From NCBI GenBank assembly GCA_900539645.1, contig UQCY01000121.1, forward strand, positions 1-5,995: a stretch of 5,995 nt of DNA. The letters are read 5' to 3'. The notes under the pieces are model-generated. The model saw nothing but the letters and a program-made list of their open reading frames with translations, had not been told where the DNA came from and made no database searches. This DNA comes from an uncultured Clostridium sp. (lineage in GTDB: Bacteria; Bacillota; Clostridia; Peptostreptococcales; Peptostreptococcaceae). Shown one piece after another: positions 1 through 5,940 of the stretch (its first letter is position 1; every line of letters starts with the position of its first letter). A program made the translations under genes and the position numbers.

Positions 1-14
1 ATATAAATTCAACA

Positions 15-36
15 AAAATGCCCAACTGGGCATTTT
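15..36 (-). terminator. Terminator-like hairpin downstream of the membrane-protein gene
   Basis: A 9-base-pair perfect stem (AAAATGCCC, 15-23, with GGGCATTTT, 28-36) has a 4-base loop. On the minus strand it ends in five T residues (18-14) followed by GTT, about 65 bases after the membrane-protein stop. That layout fits a rho-independent terminator. The same bases can be read as a ribosome binding site and start codon of a gene leaving the window, so the call is not secure. Confidence 0.6.
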
Positions 37-65
37 ATAGCTCCAACTGGGCATTTTATAGCTCC
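22..65. repeat. 21-base tandem repeat, two copies, overlapping the hairpin
   Basis: Positions 22-42 and 43-63 are identical 21-base copies (starting CCAACTGGGC), and the first two bases of a third copy follow. On the minus strand each copy carries GGAG, ATAAAATG and CCCAGTT. The duplication therefore repeats the 5' arm of the hairpin at 15-36 but not its 3' arm. The unit length is a multiple of three. Confidence 0.95.
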
Positions 66-101
66 TATTATATTATCAAAATAAATCTACATAATAAAAT
101 T

Positions 102-521
102 TTATTTTTTTAACTCTATTTTATCATATAGAAAGTAGAATATTGCTGATGGTATTACTACCGCTGTATATATAATCGCTCTGATTATTTCATATACATA
201 TTCTGAGTATGCAAAATTTAATGTGGTATTTATTGGCAGATATCCCCAACTACAGAACAATCCTACTATTAATATTACAAATCCTAGAATTATAGAACCC
301 ATAACTTTAATAATCTCGTTAGATTTTTCATCGTAATTTCCAAATAAGTAGTTTAAAACAGAGGCAATAGCTGAAGGTATAAGCAATATGCAAAACTCTA
401 TATCATTGAAAATAGTTCCTTCATTTGTTGTGTATCCATTTGTAAATACAATGATATTTCTAAAAAGTAACCCTATTATAAGTATTGCAATCGCAAGAAA
501 AATAGTCTTTTTCAATTTCAT
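102..521 (-). CDS. Small four-helix membrane protein of unknown function
   Basis: I do not recognise this 139-residue protein as a named family. Hydrophobic stretches suggest four membrane segments at about 6-26, 42-60, 70-92 and 111-132, with lysine-rich ends (MKLKK and IELKK) that favour both termini in the cytoplasm. The first half and second half look alike: ILIIGLLF at 13-20 matches ILIVGLFC at 83-90, and LIPSAI at 47-52 matches VIPSAI at 122-127, an offset of 70-75 residues. A duplicated two-helix unit is a reasonable inference. No catalytic, metal-binding or transporter motif is apparent. The ATG at 521 is supported by GGAG 8 bases upstream. The gene lies just beyond the mrnC terminator and before another hairpin, so it seems to be a separate unit, very AT-rich and probably accessory. 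Its coding status is supported by the ribosome binding site, length and coherent helix pattern. Confidence 0.75.
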   Translation of the reverse strand: MKLKKTIFLAIAILIIGLLFRNIIVFTNGYTTNEGTIFNDIEFCILLIPSAIASVLNYLFGNYDEKSNEIIKVMGSIILGFVILIVGLFCSWGYLPINTTLNFAYSEYVYEIIRAIIYTAVVIPSAIFYFLYDKIELKK

Positions 522-540
522 AATATCAACTCCATTTTTA

Positions 541-587
541 AAAAAGGTGCTACTATAAACACAAAATGTTTAGTTAGTAGCACCTTT
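541..587 (-). terminator. Rho-independent terminator after mrnC
   Basis: A perfect 13-base-pair stem (543-555 with 575-587) encloses an inner 6-base-pair stem (556-561 with 567-572), with a 5-base loop and a 2-base bulge. Read on the minus strand it is followed by six T residues (545 to 540). It begins 5 bases after the mrnC stop codon. On the plus strand no T-run follows, so the direction is minus. It also sits about 20 bases before the ATG of the small membrane-protein gene, so readthrough here would decide whether that gene is expressed from the upstream operon. Confidence 0.9.
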
Positions 588-592
588 AAAAT

Positions 593-988
593 TTACATAT
601 CTTCTTCTATTATCGCAATTCCTCTTCTAACAATCTCTTCAAGTCTATCTATCTGCTTATCTAGATAAAGATAACCAATCAGAGCTTCAAAACCAGTTGC
701 GTGTTTGTAGTCTACTATATCCATATTCTTTGGAGCTGTGTTAGACTTCTGATTTCTTCCTCTCTTAAAGATCCTCATCTCTTCCTCGGTTAAATCATTC
801 TCTATAGTGTGAATAACCTTAGACTGAGCATTTGCATTTACATATTTTATCGCTTGCTTGTGAAGAGTGTTCACTTTGTTATTGCAATTTTTTTTGATTA
901 AATATTCTCTTATATAAGATTCATACACAGTGTCCCCAAGATAAGCAAGTACCAATGGAGACATAGTTATTAATTCACTTTTTTCCAT
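593..988 (-). CDS. mrnC: Ribonuclease Mini-III, 23S rRNA maturation
   Basis: A dimeric RNase III-like nuclease without a double-stranded-RNA-binding domain; in Bacillus it trims the stem formed by both ends of the 23S rRNA precursor on the assembling 50S subunit. The 131-residue length fits a single catalytic domain. Visible motifs are LAYLGDTVYE at 14-23, containing the metal-binding Asp19 and Glu23 of the RNase III signature, the conserved loop RGRNQKSNTAPKN at 76-88, and ATGFEALIGYLYL at 97-109 with the second acidic site at Glu101. It begins 3 bases after the cysS stop, with only a weak purine-rich ribosome binding site inside the cysS end, which suggests translational coupling. The cysS-mrnC pairing is conserved in Firmicutes, where an rRNA methyltransferase gene often follows. 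Here a terminator begins 5 bases after the stop, so the operon ends. Gln codons are three CAG and one CAA. Confidence 0.94.
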   Translation of the reverse strand: MEKSELITMSPLVLAYLGDTVYESYIREYLIKKNCNNKVNTLHKQAIKYVNANAQSKVIHTIENDLTEEEMRIFKRGRNQKSNTAPKNMDIVDYKHATGFEALIGYLYLDKQIDRLEEIVRRGIAIIEEDM

Positions 989-991
989 TTT

Positions 992-2386
992 CTATACTCT
1001 TTTCCATTTAACACCCTGTCTAGTATCTTCAAGAACGATTCCCATATCAAGAAGCTGCTGTCTTATAGCATCTGCTTTTGCGAAATCTTTATTCTTTTTA
1101 GCATCAGTTCTCTGCTGTATTAAAGCTTCTACTTCTGCATCTACAGAGTTGTCTTTTTCTTTATTTACTATATTTAAAACTCCTGTAAGTTCGTTAAATT
1201 CAGCTAAGCATTTTTCTGCAAATTCTTTAGAAGAATTTTCGTCTACATTTAAGTTTATAAATTTAGATAATTCAAATATAGCAGTTATAGCATCTGCAGT
1301 ATTTAAGTCATCATCCATAACTTCAACAAATTTCTTTCTAAATCCGTCAAGTTCTTCAACTAATGCTTTTTCTGCATCTGTCATTTCACCTTCTAAGTGA
1401 GATAATGTAAATACTAATTTTTCTTTAGTATTGTAAAGTCTTTCAAGTCCTGCTCCAGCCTGTGCTAATAAGTCGTCGCTGAAGTTTACTGGGCTTTTGT
1501 AATGAGCTGATAATAGGAAGAATCTAACTATTTCAAGATCGTATTTTTTAGATATATCTCTTACAGTGAAGAAGTTTCCTTTTGATTTACTCATTTTTTC
1601 GTTGTTTACATTTATATAACCATTGTGCATCCAGTATTTAGCAAATGGTTTACCACTTCTAGCTTCACTCTGAGCTATTTCGTTTTCGTGGTGAGGGAAT
1701 GTTAAGTCCTGTCCACCTGCGTGTATATCTATAGTTTCTCCAAGATATCTCTTAGACATAACAGAACATTCTATATGCCAACCTGGTCTACCTTCGCCCC
1801 ATGGACTATCCCATCCTGGTTCGCCTTCTTTTTTAGCTTTCCATAAAACGAAGTCCATTGGATGTCTTTTCTGTTCATTTACTTCTATTCTTGCTCCAGC
1901 TTCTAGGTCGTCTATATTCTGTCCAGATAATTTTCCATATCCTTCAAATTTTCTAGTGTCAAAGTATACATCTCCGTTTACTGCATAAGCGTATCCTTTT
2001 TCTTCTAATTCCTGGATAAATTCTATTATCTGTGGAATATTCTGTGTAACCTGTGGATGAACTGTAGCTCTTTTTATTCCTAGTCCATCGCAGTCAACAA
2101 AGTATTCTTTTATATATTTTTCAGCTACTTCTTCTGGAGATATTCCTTCTTCGTGGCTTCTTTTTATTATTTTATCGTCTACATCTGTAAAGTTCTGTAC
2201 ATAAGTTACTTCATAACCTTTGTATTCTAAGTATCTTCTTAAAGTATCAAACATTATGAATGGTCTTGCATTACCTATATGTATATAGTTGTACACTGTA
2301 GGCCCGCACACATACATTTTTACCTTTCCTTCTTCTAATGGTACAAATTCTTCTTTTTTATTTGTTAATGTATTGTATACTTTCAT
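992..2386 (-). CDS. cysS: Cysteinyl-tRNA synthetase (class I)
   Basis: Charges tRNA-Cys with cysteine in the cytoplasm. The 464-residue product has normal family length. Visible signatures are [19 protein letters not shown] with HIGN at 36-39, the KMSKS loop at 264-268, and the four zinc ligands that select cysteine, apparently Cys27, Cys207, His232 and Glu236 (in HIECS and PHHENEIAQ). The C-terminal helical and anticodon-binding part begins near 310 and ends in GVKWKRV, as is common in the family. I start the gene at the ATG at 2386, giving MKVYNTL, because AGAGGTG sits 6 bases upstream. A GTG at 2395 in the same frame is part of that ribosome binding site and is not a sensible start. The stop codon is only 3 bases before mrnC, so the two should be translated from one message. 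In Bacillus a serine acetyltransferase gene precedes cysS; none is present here. Confidence 0.97.
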   Translation of the reverse strand: MKVYNTLTNKKEEFVPLEEGKVKMYVCGPTVYNYIHIGNARPFIMFDTLRRYLEYKGYEVTYVQNFTDVDDKIIKRSHEEGISPEEVAEKYIKEYFVDCDGLGIKRATVHPQVTQNIPQIIEFIQELEEKGYAYAVNGDVYFDTRKFEGYGKLSGQNIDDLEAGARIEVNEQKRHPMDFVLWKAKKEGEPGWDSPWGEGRPGWHIECSVMSKRYLGETIDIHAGGQDLTFPHHENEIAQSEARSGKPFAKYWMHNGYINVNNEKMSKSKGNFFTVRDISKKYDLEIVRFFLLSAHYKSPVNFSDDLLAQAGAGLERLYNTKEKLVFTLSHLEGEMTDAEKALVEELDGFRKKFVEVMDDDLNTADAITAIFELSKFINLNVDENSSKEFAEKCLAEFNELTGVLNIVNKEKDNSVDAEVEALIQQRTDAKKNKDFAKADAIRQQLLDMGIVLEDTRQGVKWKRV

Positions 2387-2392
2387 CCTTAT

Positions 2393-2400
2393 CACCTCTT
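2393..2400 (-). promoter_or_regulatory. Ribosome binding site deciding the cysS start
   Basis: AAGAGGTG on the minus strand lies 6 bases before the ATG at 2386. Its final GTG is in frame with cysS and would otherwise be mistaken for the start codon. Confidence 0.75.
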
Positions 2401-2421
2401 TGGCTTTTTGTTATGTCTAAG

Positions 2422-2451
2422 TATATACCCAAACATTCTTTAATATATCAA
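2422..2451 (-). promoter_or_regulatory. Weak candidate promoter before cysS
   Basis: In the gltX-cysS gap the minus strand carries TTGATA (2451-2446), 18 bases, then TATATA (2427-2422). This could give an internal start for cysS-mrnC with a leader of roughly 30 bases. The -10 match is poor and such AT-rich hexamers arise by chance, so readthrough from gltX may be the main source. No terminator is visible in this gap. Confidence 0.3.
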
Positions 2452-2488
2452 GACTTTTCTTATATTGTAACTAATCTCTGTTTTAATA

Positions 2489-3985
2489 CTAATTTAATTT
2501 ATCTAGTACGTTAGCTTTTACATAGTCAAGTCTTCTTAGGCAGTTTTCTTTACCTAATACTTCCATAACTTTTGGGATGTCTGGACCATGCATCTGTCCT
2601 GTTAACATTATTCTTGATCCCATGTATAAGTTTTTACCTTTTATTTTGTATTCTTTCTGTATTGATTTTAGTATAGCGAAGTTGCTATCTGCATCAAAGT
2701 TTTCTGCTGCTTCTATTTTTTCTCTTAAAGCATCGAATAGTGTTGGTATATGTTCTAATTTTAAGAATTCCATACCTTCTTCAGTTTCTATTTCAAATTT
2801 ATCTCCAAAGAATATAGAAACGTGGTCAGTTATTTCTTTTGCGTAGTGTAATTTTTCTTTAACTGCACTTACTATTTCTTTAACTAAATCCATTTTAGCT
2901 TCTTTTTCATCTTCTGCTATGTATCCAGCTTCTACTAAGTATGGCATACATAACTCAGCTAAAACAGCGTCATCTGCTTCTTTCATGTAGTGGTGGTTAA
3001 CCCAGTTTAATTTTTCAGTATCGAATACTCCTCCACTCTTAGATACTCTTTCTATAGAGAAGGCTTTTTCTAATTCTTCCATAGAGAATATTTCCTGATT
3101 GTCTTCTGGTGACCAACCAACTAGAGCTACGTAGTTTACAAGACCTTCTGGAAGGTATCCTTTTTTCTTGAAGTCTTCAACAGCTACGTCACCCTGTCTT
3201 TTACTTAATTTTTTCTTTTCTGTATTTAATATGTTTGGAAGGTGTACAAATACTGGTTTTTCCCATCCAAAAGCTTCGTATAGATATACGTGTTTTGGAG
3301 TTGAAGAAACCCATTCTTCCCCTCTTATTATATGAGTTATTTTCATTAAATGGTCGTCTACAACAACTGCAAAATGATATGTTGGGAATCCATCAGTTTT
3401 TATAAGTACCTGATCATCTAAGTCATTTGTGTTGAATTCCATATCACCTCTTACTAAGTCAGTGAATGTTATTTTGTGGTCTTCTGGTAATCTAAGTCTT
3501 ATAACGTATGGTTCACCAGCATCTATTTTAGCCTGTACTTCTTCTGGAGTTAAATCTCTACAATGTCCATCGTATCTTGGAGTTTCTCCAGCTTCTTTCT
3601 GCTGTTCTCTAACTGCATCTAATCTTTCTTTTGTACAGAAGCAGTAGTATGCTTTACCAGAATCTAAAAGTTCTTTTATGTATTTCTGGTATATATCTAA
3701 TCTTTCAGACTGTATATATGGACCGTATTCACCTTTCTGTGTTATATTTCCATTTTCGTCTAACATAACACCTTCTGTGTGGTTTACTCCTGCCCATTTC
3801 ATTGCATTAAGCATGTTTTCTATAGCACCATCAACAAGTCTAGTTCTATCAGTATCTTCTACTCTTAGTATATATTCTCCACCTTCGTGTTTTGCGAATA
3901 AATAGTTGTAAAGAGCTGTTCTTAAACTACCTATATGTACAAATCCTGTTGGACTTGGTGCAAATCTTACTCTTACGTTGCTCAT
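2489..3985 (-). CDS. gltX: Glutamyl-tRNA synthetase (class I)
   Basis: Charges tRNA-Glu with glutamate in the cytoplasm. In bacteria lacking GlnRS the same enzyme also charges tRNA-Gln for later amidation by GatCAB; the window cannot show which applies. The 498-residue product starts with the family signature [21 protein letters not shown], whose HIGH-type motif is HIGS at 17-20. The second ATP motif is KLSKR at 259-263. Cys115, Cys117 and Cys142 match the spacing of the zinc knuckle of E. coli-type GluRS, but the usual fourth ligand position holds Asp144. The helical anticodon-binding half runs from about 320 to the end. Translation starts at the ATG at 3985, with AGGAGG 6 bases upstream. 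The gene follows the proS terminator and has a candidate promoter of its own; no terminator separates it from cysS about 100 bases downstream, so the two are probably co-transcribed. All 11 Gln codons are CAG. Confidence 0.97.
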   Translation of the reverse strand: MSNVRVRFAPSPTGFVHIGSLRTALYNYLFAKHEGGEYILRVEDTDRTRLVDGAIENMLNAMKWAGVNHTEGVMLDENGNITQKGEYGPYIQSERLDIYQKYIKELLDSGKAYYCFCTKERLDAVREQQKEAGETPRYDGHCRDLTPEEVQAKIDAGEPYVIRLRLPEDHKITFTDLVRGDMEFNTNDLDDQVLIKTDGFPTYHFAVVVDDHLMKITHIIRGEEWVSSTPKHVYLYEAFGWEKPVFVHLPNILNTEKKKLSKRQGDVAVEDFKKKGYLPEGLVNYVALVGWSPEDNQEIFSMEELEKAFSIERVSKSGGVFDTEKLNWVNHHYMKEADDAVLAELCMPYLVEAGYIAEDEKEAKMDLVKEIVSAVKEKLHYAKEITDHVSIFFGDKFEIETEEGMEFLKLEHIPTLFDALREKIEAAENFDADSNFAILKSIQKEYKIKGKNLYMGSRIMLTGQMHGPDIPKVMEVLGKENCLRRLDYVKANVLDKLN

Positions 3986-3990
3986 AAAAT

Positions 3991-3997
3991 TCCTCCT
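3991..3997 (-). promoter_or_regulatory. Strong ribosome binding site of gltX
   Basis: The minus strand reads AGGAGGA, a full Shine-Dalgarno match, 5-6 bases before the ATG at 3985. It is the strongest ribosome binding site in the window and fixes the gltX start. Confidence 0.85.
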
Positions 3998-4049
3998 AAA
4001 ATTAAACTAATTCGGCAAAATTGCCTAAAATCTCATTATTATACAGTTT

Positions 4050-4058
4050 ATTATAACA
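4050..4058 (-). promoter_or_regulatory. Candidate extended -10 promoter element for gltX
   Basis: On the minus strand TGTTATAAT reads as an extended -10 element. No good -35 hexamer is seen 16-18 bases upstream, which extended -10 promoters can tolerate. A second TATAAT (4043-4038), also preceded by TG, lies 12 bases downstream. Both fall between the proS terminator and gltX, in the place expected for a promoter of the gltX-cysS-mrnC unit. Confidence 0.45.
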
Positions 4059-4096
4059 TAAATCGGAGCTAGAGAGGGTTGTAAACTTATAAAAAT

Positions 4097-4162
4097 AGGG
4101 AGATAACTCGACTAACACGCCCGTCGCCTGTATAGGCGCAAGTGTTAGTTGAGTTACTCCCT
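4097..4162 (-). terminator. Large imperfect inverted repeat after proS, probable terminator
   Basis: Arms 4097-4118 and 4142-4162 pair over about 20 bases, interrupted by one bulged base (4103) and one non-Watson-Crick position (4110 with 4150). The top of the hairpin is unusually GC-rich and holds a second stem, CGCCT/AGGCG (4125-4129 with 4134-4138). On the minus strand the structure starts 6 bases after the proS stop and is followed by ATTTTTATA, as expected of a terminator. On the plus strand it is followed by CTTTTCTT, so it could act in both directions. It separates proS from gltX. Confidence 0.75.
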
Positions 4163-4168
4163 CTTTTC

Positions 4169-5863
4169 TTATAATAATCTATCTCTTACTATTTCTGCTG
4201 CATCTACCGCAGATATTAGTTCTCTTTCTTCGCTATTTCTAAACTTCATTTCAACAAAACCTTCTTTTAAATCTCTTCCAACAGTTATTCTCACAGGAAT
4301 TCCTATTAAATCAGAGTCTTTAAACTTAGTTCCTGGTCTAGCATCTCTATCGTCTATTAGTACATCTACTCCCATAAGTTTAAGTTCTTTGTAAATTCTT
4401 TCAGCAGTATTTACAACATCCTCATTTTTTAAGTTTACAGGAATTATCTCTACTTCAAACGGAGCTACACTAAGTGGCCAAACTATTCCGTCTGCATCAA
4501 AGTTCTGCTCTATTATTGTAGCAGTTAGTCTTTCTGTACCTATTTCATAGCATCCAAGCTGGATATATTCATCAGTTTCTTCTTCACTTCTGTACATTGC
4601 GTTCATATTTTCAGAGAATTTCTGACCTGCTTTGAATATATGTCCTATTTCGATTCCCCTTCTTATTTTTAGAGGAGCACCACATTTAGGGCATTTATCC
4701 CCTTCTCTAACAGTTCTAAAATCGCCAACAGTTCCTTCAAAATCTCTTCCAAAGTTTGCATTTTTGAAGTGGTATCCAGTTTTGTTTGCACCTGTTATTA
4801 GGTTTTTGCCGTTTGCTATTTCTTCATCTATAAGTAGTATGTCAGAGTTTATTCCTATTGGTCCAGCAAATCCAACCTCAGATCCGGTTACATCTTTTAC
4901 CATTTCGTCTGTAGCAAGTCCAAATTCTTCCACTTCACCAATAGCTCTTTTTACTTTGTTTTCGTTTACTTCTCTATCGCCTCTTACAACAACTGTTACA
5001 GTTTTTCCATCAGCGTAGTATATTATTGTCTTCGCAAATCTATTTCCTTCAGCACCAAAGAATTCTTCTAAATCTTTTATTGTTCTAGCATCTGGAGTGT
5101 GTACTTCTTCAAGTGCTCCTAATTCTTCAGATTCGAATTCTCTTGGCATACATTCTGCACTTTCTCTGTTTGCTGCATAAGTACAATCAGAGCATATAGC
5201 TAATTCATCTTCACCTATTTCAGATTTAACCATGAATTCTATTGAAGATGGAGCTCCTTCTATTCCTGATTCTGCCTCAACTAAGCTATAGCTAACTCCA
5301 CATCTGTCAAATATTCTTTTGAATGCTGCTATCATTTCTTCATAAGATTTGTTTAAGCTTTCTTCGTCTTTGTCAAAGCTATATGCGTCAAACATTGTAA
5401 ATGACTTTGTTCTCATTGTCCCAAATCTAGGTTTTTTTTCATCTCTATATTTGCTCTGTATCTGGTATAGTTTCACGGGTAACTGTTTGTATGAGCTTAC
5501 TTCCTGTCTAACTATATCTGTAAATACTTCTTCGTGTGTAGGCCCTAAGCAGAATTCTTTGCCAGTTCTGTCCTCTAGTCTAAACATTTCTGCTCCTCTT
5601 CTAGCCCATCTTCCTGATTCCTGCCATAATTCTGATGGAATAAGTGCAGAACAAAGCATTTCCCGGAAATCTGCATCTTCTACTTCTTCTTTTATTATAC
5701 TTTCTATTTTTCTCTCTACCTTTAGTCCTAAGGGTAACTGGTTGTATATTCCAGAAGCAGATTTTTTTATCATTCCAGATCTTATCATAAGTTTATGACT
5801 TTCTATCTCCACATCTGTAGGTATTTCTCTTTTTGTAGGTATGAACATTTTTGAAAATCTCAT
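4169..5863 (-). CDS. proS: Prolyl-tRNA synthetase, bacterial type with editing insertion, divergent active-site motifs
   Basis: Cytoplasmic class II aminoacyl-tRNA synthetase that joins proline to tRNA-Pro using ATP. The 564-residue product has the usual length of bacterial ProRS. Seen from the N-terminus: motif 1 region (SASGIYNQLPLGLKV, about 35-49), GPTHEE at 107-112, motif 2 starting YRDE at 139-142, an insertion (editing, INS) domain at roughly 225-405 with Lys278 in FAKT, a CPKCG pair at 391-395, GHIFKAG at 407-413, motif 3 with Cys438 and Arg445, and an anticodon-binding domain from about 468 containing DDRDARPGTKF. I chose the ATG at 5863 because GAGGTG lies 6 bases upstream. A longer frame from a TTG at 5914 would run back through the promoter and hairpin, and its only Gln codon is CAA, unlike the rest of the gene. 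Oddities: SSIEF replaces the usual SHEF, MRTKSFTMFDAYSF replaces MRxREFxMKDAYSF, and CYEIGTER replaces CYGIGVSR. The family is certain; normal ProRS activity is likely but less so. Confidence 0.95.
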   Translation of the reverse strand: MRFSKMFIPTKREIPTDVEIESHKLMIRSGMIKKSASGIYNQLPLGLKVERKIESIIKEEVEDADFREMLCSALIPSELWQESGRWARRGAEMFRLEDRTGKEFCLGPTHEEVFTDIVRQEVSSYKQLPVKLYQIQSKYRDEKKPRFGTMRTKSFTMFDAYSFDKDEESLNKSYEEMIAAFKRIFDRCGVSYSLVEAESGIEGAPSSIEFMVKSEIGEDELAICSDCTYAANRESAECMPREFESEELGALEEVHTPDARTIKDLEEFFGAEGNRFAKTIIYYADGKTVTVVVRGDREVNENKVKRAIGEVEEFGLATDEMVKDVTGSEVGFAGPIGINSDILLIDEEIANGKNLITGANKTGYHFKNANFGRDFEGTVGDFRTVREGDKCPKCGAPLKIRRGIEIGHIFKAGQKFSENMNAMYRSEEETDEYIQLGCYEIGTERLTATIIEQNFDADGIVWPLSVAPFEVEIIPVNLKNEDVVNTAERIYKELKLMGVDVLIDDRDARPGTKFKDSDLIGIPVRITVGRDLKEGFVEMKFRNSEERELISAVDAAEIVRDRLL

Positions 5864-5869
5864 TTGCAT

Positions 5870-5875
5870 CACCTC
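5870..5875 (-). promoter_or_regulatory. Ribosome binding site deciding the proS start
   Basis: GAGGTG on the minus strand lies 6 bases before the ATG at 5863. Another in-frame ATG at 5869 directly abuts it and is too close to be used. This places the proS start at MRFSKMFIPT. Confidence 0.75.
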
Positions 5876-5884
5876 AGCAATTTT

Positions 5885-5914
5885 ATTATACAAACATAAA
5901 AAGCCTGCCATCAA
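5885..5914 (-). promoter_or_regulatory. Candidate proS promoter
   Basis: On the minus strand TTGATG (5914-5909) and a perfect TATAAT (5890-5885) are separated by 18 bases, close to the housekeeping sigma-factor consensus. The -35 box lies inside the loop of the upstream hairpin. Transcription would start near 5878, leaving a leader of only about 15 bases before the ATG at 5863, just enough for the GAGGTG ribosome binding site. Confidence 0.5.
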
Positions 5915-5940
5915 AGAATCCGGCAGACTTTTCAGGCTTT
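5898..5940 (-). terminator. Hairpin with T-run upstream of proS
   Basis: AAAGCCTG (5900-5907) and CAGGCTTT (5933-5940) form an 8-base-pair stem. A competing inner stem CTGCC/GGCAG (5905-5909 with 5922-5926) shares bases with it. On the minus strand five T residues (5902-5898) follow. The simplest reading is the terminator of the gene upstream of proS, outside the window. An attenuator for proS is possible, but the candidate proS promoter lies within and after it, so transcripts from that promoter would not contain it. Confidence 0.6.

Noticed and set aside
22..65. CRISPR array
   Set aside because: The two copies are directly adjacent with no spacers, so this is a simple tandem duplication.
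1149..1400. Plus-strand open frame inside cysS
   Set aside because: Antisense shadow: Ser-rich product opposite a certain gene, with no ribosome binding site of note.
2387..2395. GTG start for cysS at 2395
   Set aside because: The GTG is part of the AAGAGGTG ribosome binding site of the ATG at 2386, and the product from 2386 has the normal family N-terminus.
2577..3905. Three plus-strand open frames inside gltX
   Set aside because: Antisense shadows with Ser/Leu-rich composition caused by the skewed codon use of the real gene.
4097..4162. tRNA or other structured RNA gene at the GC-rich palindrome
   Set aside because: There is no cloverleaf, TTC-loop sequence or acceptor layout; it is a single long hairpin.
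4149..5798. Plus-strand open frames opposite proS, the longest about 150 codons
   Set aside because: All lie antisense to a clearly recognised synthetase, have low-complexity hydrophobic/Ser composition and no coherent domain.
5864..5914. N-terminal extension of proS from a TTG start at 5914
   Set aside because: It overlaps the upstream hairpin and the -35 and -10 boxes, lacks its own ribosome binding site, and a well-spaced GAGGTG precedes the ATG at 5863.
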